Shown here: positions 37,283-46,036 of the stretch, piece by piece
Layout of the letters: each line of letters opens with the position of its first letter
Position numbering within the stretch: the stretch's first letter is position 1
Assembly: GCF_025486315.1 (NCBI RefSeq)
Contig: NZ_JAOOPY010000019.1
Span: 31,021 to 95,020 of the forward strand
Direction: 5' to 3'
Source: Variovorax sp. N23
GTDB taxonomy: Bacteria > Pseudomonadota > Gammaproteobacteria > Burkholderiales > Burkholderiaceae_C
Length of the DNA stretch: 64,000 nt
The notes under the pieces: model-generated
What the model saw: only the letters and a program-made list of their open reading frames with translations
Databases searched by the model: none
What the model was told of the DNA's origin: nothing
Made by a program: the position numbers and the translations under genes

Positions 37283-37831
37283 TCAGCGCGTCCGGCCCTT
37301 GCGGTACATGCCGCTCGTGCTGCGTGACAAGTCGGCCGCCTCGCCCAGCCGCGCCATCGAACTGCCGACGTGCGCATGCGTGATCGCGATGCCCAGCGCG
37401 TCGGCGGCGTCGCTGCCCGGCAGGCCCGGGAGGTCGAGCAGGCGCTTCACCATTTCCTGCACCTGTGCCTTGGCCGCCTGCCCGTGGCCGGCGACGGCCC
37501 GCTTCATCTGCAGCGCGGTGTACTCGGCGACCGGGAGGTCGCGCGACACCAGTGCCGTGAGACAGGCGCCGCGTGCCTGGCCGAGCAGCAGCGTGGACTG
37601 CGGATTGACGTTGACGAAGATGATCTCGACGGCTGCCGCATCGGGCTGGTAGCGGGCCACGATCTCGCCGATGCCGTCGAACAGCACCTTGAGACGCTCT
37701 GGCAGGTTGCCGCGGTCGAGGTGCCTGGTGCTGATCGTGCCGCTGGCCACGTAGCGCAGCGCATGGCCGTCCCGGTCGACCACGCCGAAACCGGTGGTTT
37801 GCAGGCCGGGGTCGATACCGAGGATGCGCAT
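37283..37831 (-). CDS. ruvC: Holliday junction resolvase RuvC
   Basis: RuvC cuts Holliday junctions with RuvAB. Catalytic acids are Asp7 (LGIDPGL), Glu69 (AVEIIFV), Asp141 and Asp144 (SDAADALGIAITHAH). The product has 182 residues, slightly longer than E. coli. It converges with the small membrane protein, with 5 bp between stops. ruvA and ruvB are not in the window. Confidence 0.96.
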   Translation of the reverse strand: MRILGIDPGLQTTGFGVVDRDGHALRYVASGTISTRHLDRGNLPERLKVLFDGIGEIVARYQPDAAAVEIIFVNVNPQSTLLLGQARGACLTALVSRDLPVAEYTALQMKRAVAGHGQAAKAQVQEMVKRLLDLPGLPGSDAADALGIAITHAHVGSSMARLGEAADLSRSTSGMYRKGRTR

Positions 37832-37925
37832 GTCGAAGGCAGAACAGCGCCGACGGCACGGGCCGTCGGCAGCAAGGGTGATGGGCCTTCGACTGTAGCC
37901 GACCGACCCCCGCCGTCGAGCGCGA

Positions 37926-39032
37926 TCAGAACCGGTGGCGGACGCCGACGGTGTAGCCGTTGCGGCTCTTGGGGCCGCCGGAGGTCGTCGTGCCGTTGAG
38001 GTTGGCCTCGCCCTTCAGGCGCGTGGTGTCGAGTTCGGCGTAGATGTCGGTGCGGCGCGACAGCGCATAGTCGGCCGCGAAGACGAAGAAGTTGGCTCGC
38101 GCGTCGCCGGCCACCGTGGGGCCCGACTGCTTGGTGCGGTAGTAGTGCGCGCCGAGGTTGAGCAGCGGCGTGATCTGGTAGCCCACGCCGATGGTCGCCA
38201 GGTCGCGCCGGTTGGCGGCCAGGAAGGCCGGTCCGCCGAAGTTGCCGTTGGCCACGGAACTGCCGCTCCACAGGCTCGACAGCACCGCCAGGTCGATCGG
38301 TGCGGTCAGCGGGCCGCCGTCGAGCTTGTTGCGGCCGTAGCCCAGGTTGAAGTACCACTTGTCGATGCGGTAGGAGCCGCCCAGCGTCCAGGCATCGAGC
38401 TTGCGGCCGGACCCGAACTCGTAGTTCTGGAAGGCCCCGCCCAGGGCCAGGCCGCCGGTGGCATAGCGCAGGTAGGCGCCGACCGTCCGGCCCCCGGTGG
38501 GCGCGTCTTCGTCGAACGAGTACTGCAGGCCGCCCCGAAAGCCGCCGTATTCGGCCATGTACTTGATCATGTTGCTGGCACGCGCGCCCAGCGAGAAGCC
38601 GATCTCCGGCTTGAAGGCATCGAAGTACGGCGAATAGGGGAACGACGCATAGGTGCTGGTCACCACGTCGAACAGGACGTTGTACTGACGGCCGAGGGTG
38701 ATGCGGCCGAAGCTGCTGCTCTGGATGCCGACCCACGATTGCTGGAAGTAGTTGGTGGTCGCCTGGGCGCCGGTGTCGGTGCCGAAGCGGTTCTCCAGGT
38801 TGGCCAAGGCACGCAGCCCACCGCCCAGGTCTTCCGTCACGTTGATGCCCCAACGGCTCTGCGACATGCCGCCGCCGATCATCTGCGTGAGGCTTCCGTC
38901 GCCGGCCGCGCCCTCGTTCGTGGTGTGCCGGATGGCGGCGTCCACGATGCCGTAGATCTGCACGCTCGACTGGGACCAGGCCAGGGGGGCGGCTGCGAGC
39001 AGGGCGCCGGCCATCGAAGCTTTCTTCAGCAT
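37926..39032 (-). CDS. Gram-negative general porin
   Basis: A 368-residue outer-membrane beta-barrel of the betaproteobacterial porin family. It has a signal peptide (MLKKASMAGALLAAAPLAWSQ, cut after AWS or SQ), the usual first strand SSVQIYGIVDAAI, alternating aromatic strands, and a C-terminal Phe (VGVRHRF) that serves BAM insertion. The start has GAGGAGA 7 nt upstream. It forms a trimeric diffusion channel in related species; selectivity cannot be read. The gene is isolated between ruvC and a cdsA-like gene. Confidence 0.92.
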   Translation of the reverse strand: MLKKASMAGALLAAAPLAWSQSSVQIYGIVDAAIRHTTNEGAAGDGSLTQMIGGGMSQSRWGINVTEDLGGGLRALANLENRFGTDTGAQATTNYFQQSWVGIQSSSFGRITLGRQYNVLFDVVTSTYASFPYSPYFDAFKPEIGFSLGARASNMIKYMAEYGGFRGGLQYSFDEDAPTGGRTVGAYLRYATGGLALGGAFQNYEFGSGRKLDAWTLGGSYRIDKWYFNLGYGRNKLDGGPLTAPIDLAVLSSLWSGSSVANGNFGGPAFLAANRRDLATIGVGYQITPLLNLGAHYYRTKQSGPTVAGDARANFFVFAADYALSRRTDIYAELDTTRLKGEANLNGTTTSGGPKSRNGYTVGVRHRF

Positions 39033-39138
39033 TCTTCGTCTCCTCGTTGTGGTGACCGCAACTCTAGGGGAGGAGCACGTAGTTGCGACCAAGTGTTTCC
39101 TGCTCGGTTTCCCCTATGGGGCAATCCAGCGGAATTCG

Positions 39139-39152
39139 CTACCGCGCGGTAG
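39139..39152. other. 14-bp perfect palindrome upstream of the porin gene
   Basis: CTACCGCGCGGTAG lies about 110 bp before the porin start and 20 bp past the stop of the cdsA-like gene. A second short dyad, CCCCTATGGGG (39111-39121), is nearer the porin. Both could be operators for porin control or hairpins ending the convergent-side transcript; no U-run is present. Confidence 0.4.
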
Positions 39153-39170
39153 AAATGAGCGAAGAAGGCT

Positions 39171-40229
39171 TCAGACACCGAAATACCAGCGCACAGAATG
39201 AAAGAAGACCGGTGCGGCGAAGCAGAGGGCGTCGACGCGGTCGAGCAGGCCGTTGGCGCCGGTCACGCCGACGCCCTTCTTGCCCCAGTTCGGAATGCCG
39301 CGGTCGCGCTTGAGTGCCTTCATGACCAGGTGGCCCATCGATCCCGCGACGCAGGCGATGAGCGCCATGGCCAGCGCCTGGCCGAACTTGAAGGGCGTGA
39401 TGAAGGACATCGCCGCGCCGACGACGCTGGCGATCGCCATGCCCAGGCCCCAGCTGACCCAGTTGAAGCTGCGGCTCACGTTGGGGGCGAAGGGTTCGCG
39501 TGCCAGCCAGCGCCGCAGGGTGCCGCGCAGGCCGTGCCGCGCAGCATCGGCCTCGTCCGGCGGCAGGTAGGCGAAGCGGCGTGCGATCAGGTGCTGCACC
39601 ACCATGCAGGTCTGGACCACGAAGACCAGGAAGAAGACGAGGAACGCGCTCTTGCCTTCGTAGCCGGGGAAGGACAGCAGCAGCAGCGCCGGCACGTGAC
39701 TCATGCCGTAGACGCAGACCATGATGCCCCACTGCAGCTTGGCGTTGCGCTCCAGGAAGTGGCTGGGGTCGTTGGCCAGCGCGCTCACCACGGGAATCGC
39801 GATGAAGACGTAGACCGGGATGAAGACGGTGAAGAGGTCGAAGCGCGCGCTGCCCACCAGGAGGAACTGGGCAGGCAGCACCACGAAGAAGGCCAGGATC
39901 AGGCTGCGGTGGTCGCCGCGCCGTGTCGGCGACAGCGTGATGAACTCGCGCAGCGCGAAGAAGGCGATGAAGGCGAACAGCAGCGTGGCCACGCCCGGCC
40001 CGAGCGCCCAGCCGATCCAGAACACCACCACCATGAACCAGGTGGTGCGCAGCAGTGCGCGGAAGTCCGCGAACTCGCGCAGCCAGGCTTCGCCATGCGC
40101 GGCATTGCGCCGCTCGCGCAGGCCGACCCCCAGCGTGGCGATGCTCACCACCGTGAGCACGCCGAAGACGATGAGGAACAGGGCAGCGACCTGGTGGGTC
40201 GGCGAGAGGTTGCGGAGGAAGGCGTTCAT
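39171..40229 (-). CDS. phosphatidate cytidylyltransferase-like membrane protein
   Basis: About eight hydrophobic segments and the C-terminal CDP-diglyceride synthetase signature (GHLVMKALKRDRGIPNWG ... GLLDRVDAL) place this 352-residue protein in the CdsA family. It would make CDP-diacylglycerol from phosphatidate and CTP. The signature is slightly divergent, so it may be the CdsA-like paralogue found with a PlsC-like acyltransferase rather than the essential housekeeping enzyme. It overlaps the upstream PlsC-like gene by 4 bases (ATGA). Confidence 0.85.
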   Translation of the reverse strand: MNAFLRNLSPTHQVAALFLIVFGVLTVVSIATLGVGLRERRNAAHGEAWLREFADFRALLRTTWFMVVVFWIGWALGPGVATLLFAFIAFFALREFITLSPTRRGDHRSLILAFFVVLPAQFLLVGSARFDLFTVFIPVYVFIAIPVVSALANDPSHFLERNAKLQWGIMVCVYGMSHVPALLLLSFPGYEGKSAFLVFFLVFVVQTCMVVQHLIARRFAYLPPDEADAARHGLRGTLRRWLAREPFAPNVSRSFNWVSWGLGMAIASVVGAAMSFITPFKFGQALAMALIACVAGSMGHLVMKALKRDRGIPNWGKKGVGVTGANGLLDRVDALCFAAPVFFHSVRWYFGV

Positions 40230-40873
40230 ACGTGGCGCAGCGCGATCACAGCTTCGCGTGCGCGGTCGAGAAAGGCGCGGCGCTCTTCACCCGGCGCCAG
40301 GGTGATCGGCGCGCCGAAGGTCACCGAACAGAGGATGGGCACCGGCACGATCTCGCCCTTGGGCATGACGCGCTGCACGTTGTCGATCCAGGCCGGCACC
40401 AGCACCACGTCGGGGAACATCTGCGCCAGCGTGAAGAGCCCCGACTTGAACTTCTGCGGCTCGCCGGTGTGGCCGCGCGTGCCCTCGGGGAAGATGATGA
40501 TCGAGTCGCCGCTCTCGAGCGCCTCGACGAGCGGCTGCAGCGGCGCCATCGGGTCGGGCGGCGGTGCACCTGCTTCGGCCGGTGCCGGCGTGCCGCCGCG
40601 CTCCACATAGATGGCGTTGAACACCTCGGTGGTGATCCAGCGCTTCATCGGCGTGTTGGCCCAGTAGTCGCGCGCCGCGATCGGCCGGGTGATGCTGCGC
40701 AGTTCTTCGGGCAGCGCGGCCCAGATCATCACCAGGTCGAGGTGGCTCTGGTGGTTGGCGAAGTAGATGCGCTGCTCGGCCTTGGGCGGGCAGCCCCACC
40801 ATCGCGCCTGCGCGCCGGTGAGCAGACGCACCAGGCCCAGCAGCACCCATCCCAGCAACTTCGCGGCAAACAT
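40226..40873 (-). CDS. lysophospholipid acyltransferase (PlsC-like)
   Basis: A 215-residue acyltransferase with the HxxxxD catalytic motif (NHQSHLD) and the FPEGTRG substrate-binding motif. It has one N-terminal hydrophobic helix. It would acylate lyso-phosphatidate, giving the substrate of the CdsA-like enzyme whose gene overlaps its 3' end. The ATG was set at 40873; only 21 bp separate it from the divergent GNAT gene. A Pro/Ala-rich loop (GTPAPAEAGAPPPDP) is inserted after the first motif. Confidence 0.87.
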   Translation of the reverse strand: MFAAKLLGWVLLGLVRLLTGAQARWWGCPPKAEQRIYFANHQSHLDLVMIWAALPEELRSITRPIAARDYWANTPMKRWITTEVFNAIYVERGGTPAPAEAGAPPPDPMAPLQPLVEALESGDSIIIFPEGTRGHTGEPQKFKSGLFTLAQMFPDVVLVPAWIDNVQRVMPKGEIVPVPILCSVTFGAPITLAPGEERRAFLDRAREAVIALRHV

Positions 40874-40894
40874 GAGAGGCGATGATACGGGGCC

Positions 40895-41449
40895 ATGACG
40901 ACACAACGACTGCTGCCTGCCCGCGCCGAGGACATCCCGGCGCTCCTCGATCTGATCCTCACCCATGGGCCCAATCCGTGGAACTGGCTGCCGCCCGACG
41001 ACGTGGCGCGGCATGTCGCGCAGATCGCGACGGGCGAGGTCGGTGCGGTCGTCGCTTGGGACGGCATGACCTTGCAGGGGGTCGTCACCTTCTGCCGGAC
41101 GCGGCACTTCGCGCGCTACCAGCCGGCCGGGCGCGCCGCACAGCCGCAGGGCTATGTGTGCGAAGCGGTCGTGCACCGCGATGCCGTCGGGCAGGGGCTG
41201 GGTGCCCGCCTGCTGAAGGCCGCGCTCGATGCGCTGAAGGCGCAGGGCCTGCAGGAGGTCTACATCGACCGCCATGAAGAGAACGCCGCCTCGGCCGGGA
41301 TGATGCGCAAGGCCGGGTTCGCCGTGATCGACACCTTCGCCGAGCCCGCGCGGCGGCCCCACGGGTCGGGACGCACGACCGTCTGCCGCGTCGTCTTCGG
41401 CGACGAAGCGGCACCTATGGCAGATCGGCGGCCGGCATCCGCGCCATGA
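40895..41449 (+). CDS. GNAT-family N-acetyltransferase
   Basis: The 184-residue protein has the GNAT acetyl-CoA loop (VGQGLGARLLKAAL) and the later KAGF motif. The substrate is unknown. It is divergent from the PlsC-like gene across only 21 bp, so its promoter must lie inside that gene or be leaderless (GATGAT 8 nt before the ATG). Its 3' end overlaps the convergent mtgA by 35 bp; the last dozen residues may be read-through beyond the fold. Confidence 0.85.
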   Translation: MTTQRLLPARAEDIPALLDLILTHGPNPWNWLPPDDVARHVAQIATGEVGAVVAWDGMTLQGVVTFCRTRHFARYQPAGRAAQPQGYVCEAVVHRDAVGQGLGARLLKAALDALKAQGLQEVYIDRHEENAASAGMMRKAGFAVIDTFAEPARRPHGSGRTTVCRVVFGDEAAPMADRRPASAP

Positions 41450-42176
41450 TGGTCGACGCCCGTCCGCTCACATAGGGCGAGCCGGGCCGCTTCTCGAAGA
41501 ACTTCGGGCTGGGCAGCATCACGGCGAGGCGCGCCGCCTCGTTCGCGCTCAGCCGCGCCGCCGGCTTGTTGAAGTAGTGTTGCGCCGCCGCCTCGGCGCC
41601 GAACACACCTTCACCCCATTCGACGTTGTTCAGGTAGATCTCGAGGATGCGGCGCTTGCTCAGCAGCAGCTCGAGCGCGGTCGCCAGCACCAGTTCCTGG
41701 CCCTTGCGCAGCAGCGTGCGTTCGCCCGACAGCAGCAGGTTCTTCGCCAGTTGCTGCGTGATGGTCGAGCCGCCGCGGATCTTCGCGGGCGCCGGCTCCT
41801 TGCCGCGGGCGCGGGCCTGCGCGGCACGGCGGGCCGCGATCGCCTCGGCCTTGGCATTGCGCTGGCGGGCGCGCTCGATGGCCTCCCACTCGATGCCGCC
41901 GTGGTAGATGAACTCGGCGTCCTCGCTGGCGATCACCGCCCGCTTGAGCGTGTCGGCGATGCGGTCGTAGGGCACCCACTCCTGCTGCCAGTCGGGCGAC
42001 TCGCCGCGCTTGGCGTTGGCGCGCCCGTTCGTCGCGATCTGCCAGGCTTCCGATCGCTGGAAGGCGGTCGATTCCGGTGCGACCACGACCATGAGCGCGA
42101 TGCGCCCGAGGAAGAAAAACTGAAGGGCGATGCCTGCCACCACCAGGCAGAGCAGCCAGCGCGAGACCTGCCGCAT
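41415..42176 (-). CDS. mtgA: monofunctional peptidoglycan glycosyltransferase
   Basis: A GT51 enzyme of 253 residues that polymerises lipid II. An N-terminal membrane helix (LLCLVVAGIALQFFFLG) precedes the glycosyltransferase domain with the catalytic Glu85 in ASEDAEF, GGSTITQQLAKNLLL, and KRRILEIYLNNVEWG. A charged Ala/Arg-rich insert lies at about 100-130. No transpeptidase domain follows. It lies 4 bp downstream of aroE on the same strand. Confidence 0.95.
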   Translation of the reverse strand: MRQVSRWLLCLVVAGIALQFFFLGRIALMVVVAPESTAFQRSEAWQIATNGRANAKRGESPDWQQEWVPYDRIADTLKRAVIASEDAEFIYHGGIEWEAIERARQRNAKAEAIAARRAAQARARGKEPAPAKIRGGSTITQQLAKNLLLSGERTLLRKGQELVLATALELLLSKRRILEIYLNNVEWGEGVFGAEAAAQHYFNKPAARLSANEAARLAVMLPSPKFFEKRPGSPYVSGRASTIMARMPAADLP

Positions 42177-42180
42177 GCGC

Positions 42181-43020
42181 CTAACCGTCGACCAAGGCGC
42201 GCAGCTCGGCCAGCACCTGCGCCGCCGGCGGGCGAACGCCGCGCCAGATCTCGAACGCTTCCGCCGCCTGCTCGACCAGCATGCCGAGGCCGTCGCGCGG
42301 CACCGCGCGGTGCGCGCGTGCCCAATCGAGGAAGCCCGCAGCCGCCGGCCCGTACATCATGTCGATGGCCAGCGTGCCGGGTCTGAGCACCGAGGCTGCG
42401 ACCGGCACGTCGCCGCCCGACAGGCTCGAGGCGCTCGCATTGACCACGATGTCGAAGTCGCCCGCCACGGTGTGCAGCTCCTGTGCCTCGATGCTGGCGT
42501 GGTGTTCCAGGGCCAGCGCGGCGTGGCGCTGCACCAGCGTGATGGCCTTCGCCAGCGTCCGGTTGGCGACGACCACGCGCCGCGCACCCGCCGCCAGCAG
42601 CGGCCCGAGCACCCCGGATGCGCCGCCGCCGGCGCCGATCAGCAGCACGTCGCGCCCGGCGATCGGCACCCCGGCATTGCGCTCGATGTCGTGGACCAGG
42701 CCCACGCCGTCGGTGTTGTCGCCGTGCACGCCGTCGTCGCGAAAGCTCAGTGTGTTCACCGCCTCGGCCAGCGTGGCGCGTTCGCTCAGGTGCTGGGCGG
42801 CATCGCGTGCGTCGAACTTGAAGGGCACGGTGACGTTGCAGCCGCGCGCGGTGCCGTCGGGGTCGGCGCGAAAGGCCGCCAGGCCGCCGGCAAAGCCACC
42901 GAGCTCGATGCGGCGGCGGCCGTAGGCCAGGGTTTCGCCGGTCAGTTCGGCGAAGCGGGCGTGGATCCAGGGCGAGCGGCTGTGCTCGACTGGGTTGCCC
43001 ATGACGCAGTACAGGTCCAT
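42181..43020 (-). CDS. aroE: shikimate dehydrogenase
   Basis: AroE reduces 3-dehydroshikimate with NADPH in the aromatic pathway. Catalytic Lys68 (VTVPFK) and Asp104 (GDNTDGVG) are present. The NADP-binding GAGGGASGV and NRT motifs follow. It has 279 residues. The start is ATG 43020; the open frame upstream lies in the TonB-like gene. In the window, the pathway's first enzyme (DAHP synthase) is encoded at 54.5 kb. Confidence 0.96.
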   Translation of the reverse strand: MDLYCVMGNPVEHSRSPWIHARFAELTGETLAYGRRRIELGGFAGGLAAFRADPDGTARGCNVTVPFKFDARDAAQHLSERATLAEAVNTLSFRDDGVHGDNTDGVGLVHDIERNAGVPIAGRDVLLIGAGGGASGVLGPLLAAGARRVVVANRTLAKAITLVQRHAALALEHHASIEAQELHTVAGDFDIVVNASASSLSGGDVPVAASVLRPGTLAIDMMYGPAAAGFLDWARAHRAVPRDGLGMLVEQAAEAFEIWRGVRPPAAQVLAELRALVDG

Positions 43021-43033
43021 GGTGCTCAGCCTC

Positions 43034-43894
43034 TCAGTTCTGGCGCGAGGACAGCTGCGTCTCGAGCGTCTCGTCGCGTGTGAAGCGGAAGCGCGAGGGC
43101 AGCACGATCTGGTCGGCCTGGCGCCGCATCGCATCGCTGAAGCGGCCGAAGTTGCCGATGCTGCGCACGATGGCCTGCGCCCGGCGGTCCAGCGCGAGGT
43201 TGCCGGAGGTCTCGACGACTTCGGTGGTCAGCAGGCTGCCGTCGAAGTTGACGGTGACCAGCATGGTGAGCTCGCCATACAGCTTCTTGCCCGCGACCTC
43301 GGGGAAGTTCTCGGTGCCGCGCGACTCGATGCGCCGGCGCAGTGCGTCGACGTACACCGCGTAGGCCGCCTCGCGGGTCGAGGGGCTGATGTAGCGCTTC
43401 TTCGGACGCGCGTTCTCTTCGTTGACCCGGCGTTCGATCTCGGCCAGCAGGTTGATGAGCTGGCGGCGCTTCTCTTCCTGCGCCCTGGCGTCGCTCGGGT
43501 TGCCGTGCTGGCGCGGATCGGGCAGCGGCATCGCGGCGAGCTGCTGCTTGATCTGCGCCAGCAACAACTGCTGCTGCGCCTGCATCGCCTCGACCTTGCG
43601 CTCGGCCTCTTCCATCGAGTCGCCGATGGTGGTGAAGGTGGAGGGCGGCAGCGGGCTGGTGGCGCGGCCGCGGTCGAGATCGCCGCCGCCGGCCATCGAC
43701 TTCTGCGCGATCGCCATGGCCTTGTCGGGCGTCTCGTTGGTCGACGCGTTGACCAGGATGATCTCGAGCGGCGTGTCCTGAAACACCCGGTTGAACGCCT
43801 CGGGGTCGACGAAGCGCACCGCCAGCAGCGCGGCATGCGCCACCACCGACAGGCCGAGGGCGATCTGCAGGGTGCTCAGGTCTTTGAGGTTCAT
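43034..43894 (-). CDS. TonB-like energy transducer protein
   Basis: The 286-residue protein has an N-terminal membrane anchor (LQIALGLSVVAHAALLAV), a short charged linker with a likely coiled coil (EEAERKVEAMQAQQQLLLAQIKQ), and a TonB C-terminal domain (about 195-275, YVDALRRRIESRGTENFP ... LVTVNFDGSLL). The long Pro-rich linker of classical TonB is missing, and no exbBD is near. It may drive a specific outer-membrane process or be structural. It lies 13 bp upstream of aroE. Confidence 0.82.
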   Translation of the reverse strand: MNLKDLSTLQIALGLSVVAHAALLAVRFVDPEAFNRVFQDTPLEIILVNASTNETPDKAMAIAQKSMAGGGDLDRGRATSPLPPSTFTTIGDSMEEAERKVEAMQAQQQLLLAQIKQQLAAMPLPDPRQHGNPSDARAQEEKRRQLINLLAEIERRVNEENARPKKRYISPSTREAAYAVYVDALRRRIESRGTENFPEVAGKKLYGELTMLVTVNFDGSLLTTEVVETSGNLALDRRAQAIVRSIGNFGRFSDAMRRQADQIVLPSRFRFTRDETLETQLSSRQN

Positions 43895-43924
43895 GGCGCG
43901 CTTGGCGGGGTGGCGCTCGGCCTC

Positions 43925-45985
43925 TCAGGCCGGCGTGTTCTCTGCGGCAGCCTCGCTGTCGTTCAGGTCCACGGCGATGGCGATCGGGCCGGCCACTTCT
44001 TCCTCGTCGTCGCCACTGCCCTCGTCGAGCGCGGCCGCATCGACCGGCGCATCGAGGCGTTCGAGCACCGTACCGTGCACGTCGAGCGCGATCTCGTCGA
44101 TCTCGCCGAGCTTCACGCGCAGATGCGCGCCGCGTTCCTGCTGGCCGGCCACCGGGAACACCAGCGGCAGCGTGTCGGCGCGCACCAGCGCACCGTTCGG
44201 GATGTCCTTGATCACCGTCGCGGTCAGTTCGCCGATGCCCTGCTGCTGCAGGTACTTCAGCGTCCAGAAGCGCTCCATGCCGCCTTGATACGCGTTGTAG
44301 GTCGCATAGGCGGCGTCGAAGCCCGAGAGGATGGAGAACAGGTCGGCGTCCTTCGGCTTGAAGGGCGCGGCCAGCGCGGCGGTCTTGCCGTGGCGGGCGG
44401 CCGCGATGATCTGCCACTGGTTCACCAGGTCGGTGTAGCGGCGCAGCGGCGAGGTGCTCCAGGCGTAGCTCTTCACGCCCAGGCCCGCGTGCGGCAGCGC
44501 CCGGGTGCCCATGCGCACCTTGATGCCGGGCGCCAGGCTGGCCTGGCTGCGGTAGAGGCCCGGCACGCCGAGCTCGCCCAGCCAGCCGCCCCAGCCGCTG
44601 TTGGCCAGGATCATCGCTTCGGAAACGATCAGGTCGAGCGGCGTGCCGCGCTGGCGCGTGCTGATCTGCACCTGCTCGCTGCCCTCCGGCTCGCCCTCGT
44701 TGCCGACCAGGCGGAAGTTGTAGTCGGGCCGGTTGAAGTTCTCCGGCTTGCCGCGCACCACCTCGCGCTGCGCCTTGAGTTGCCTGGCCAGGCGGAACAG
44801 GAAGCTCAGCGGCGCACGCAGCGTGTTGACGACGTCGGGCGTGTCGGTGCTGGTCACCGCAGCGTCTTCCAGCCAGGGCTGCGTGATGACGCCGTCGAGC
44901 TGGTCGTGCCGCAGGTTGGCGACGATCGGCACCCGTTCGATCTTCGTCTCGGTGCCCTGCAGTTCCAGCGTGGCCTCGTCGAAGCGCGCATAGAGCGACA
45001 CGGCCGGACGGTCGGCGCCTTCGAGCAGCGTGTAGGTTTGCACCACCGCATCGGGCAGCATGGTGATCTTGTAGCCTGGCATGTAGACGGTGGACATGCG
45101 CGCGCGCGCAACCTGGTCGAGCGGGCTGCCGGGCGCGAAGGCCAGGCCGGGCGCAGCGATGTGCACGCCCACCGTCACGGTGCCGCTGCCCAGGCCCTGC
45201 ACCGACAGCGCGTCGTCGATCTCGGTGGTCTGCGAATCGTCGATCGAGAAGGCCTCGACGCCGTCGGCGCGCGGCAGGTCGTCGGCGATCGCCGGTGCGC
45301 TGAGCGCCGGCGGGAAGGCCGTGCCCTTGGGAAAATTTTCGAACAGGAAACGCTTCCAGTGGAACTGGTAGGCCGAGTCGATGGCGCCGGCGCGCTCGAG
45401 CAACTCGAGCGGCGCGCGCTGCGCGGTGCGCGAGGCCTCGACCACTGCCTTGTACTCGGGCGCGTTCTTGTCAGGCTTGAAGAGGATCTTGTAGAGCTGT
45501 TCGCGCACGGGCGCCGGGCATTCGCCCGCCACCAGCTGGGCCGCCCAGTCGGCGATCTGCGCCAGCACCTGCTTCTTCTTCTCGATCGCGGCCAGCGCCT
45601 GCTGGATGATCTCGGCCGGTGCCTTTTTGAAGCGGCCCTTGCCGGCGCGGCGGAAGTAGTGCGGTGCCTCGAACAGCGCGAACAGCGCCGCGGCTTGCTG
45701 TGCCAGCGAGGGGTTGGCCTGGAAATACTCGGTCGCCAGGTCGGCGAAGGCGAATTCGCCTTCGGGCGCGAATTCCCACGCCAGGTCGAGGTCCATGCCG
45801 GCGGCGAGCGCGCGGGCCTCGGCGATCAGCTCGGCCGGGGACGGCTTCTCGAAGCGCAACACGATGTTCGCGCCCTTGACCTTGACCCGCTTCCCGCTAT
45901 CGAGCTCGACCTGCGCCGACGCTTCGGCCTCCGACAACACGCGGCCGCCGAGGTACTTTCCGGCTTCTTCGAACAATACAAACAT
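43925..45985 (-). CDS. RNB-domain exoribonuclease (RNase II/R family)
   Basis: The 686-residue protein has the RNB catalytic block with clustered aspartates (AFSIDDSQTTEIDDALSV), the YMPGYKITMLP and STSPLRRYTDLVNQ motifs, and a degenerate C-terminal S1-like segment. It degrades RNA 3' to 5'. Length and the short N-terminus are nearer RNase II than RNase R, but the N-terminal cold-shock domains are weak. The start was set at MFVLFEEAGK (ATG 45985), 7 nt after a -10-like element. Confidence 0.9.
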   Translation of the reverse strand: MFVLFEEAGKYLGGRVLSEAEASAQVELDSGKRVKVKGANIVLRFEKPSPAELIAEARALAAGMDLDLAWEFAPEGEFAFADLATEYFQANPSLAQQAAALFALFEAPHYFRRAGKGRFKKAPAEIIQQALAAIEKKKQVLAQIADWAAQLVAGECPAPVREQLYKILFKPDKNAPEYKAVVEASRTAQRAPLELLERAGAIDSAYQFHWKRFLFENFPKGTAFPPALSAPAIADDLPRADGVEAFSIDDSQTTEIDDALSVQGLGSGTVTVGVHIAAPGLAFAPGSPLDQVARARMSTVYMPGYKITMLPDAVVQTYTLLEGADRPAVSLYARFDEATLELQGTETKIERVPIVANLRHDQLDGVITQPWLEDAAVTSTDTPDVVNTLRAPLSFLFRLARQLKAQREVVRGKPENFNRPDYNFRLVGNEGEPEGSEQVQISTRQRGTPLDLIVSEAMILANSGWGGWLGELGVPGLYRSQASLAPGIKVRMGTRALPHAGLGVKSYAWSTSPLRRYTDLVNQWQIIAAARHGKTAALAAPFKPKDADLFSILSGFDAAYATYNAYQGGMERFWTLKYLQQQGIGELTATVIKDIPNGALVRADTLPLVFPVAGQQERGAHLRVKLGEIDEIALDVHGTVLERLDAPVDAAALDEGSGDDEEEVAGPIAIAVDLNDSEAAAENTPA

Positions 45986-45992
45986 GGGTGCG

Positions 45993-45998
45993 ATTGTC
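45993..45998 (-). promoter_or_regulatory. -10 element of the RNB gene, 7 nt before its start
   Basis: On the minus strand GACAAT ends 7 nt before ATG 45985, with CGCACCC between and no Shine-Dalgarno sequence. This is the same arrangement as at dapF, lpxC and rodA. Confidence 0.45.
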
Positions 45999-46036
45999 CC
46001 ATGGGCCACCCGGCCCCGGCGCCGGCGGGCCCGGCG

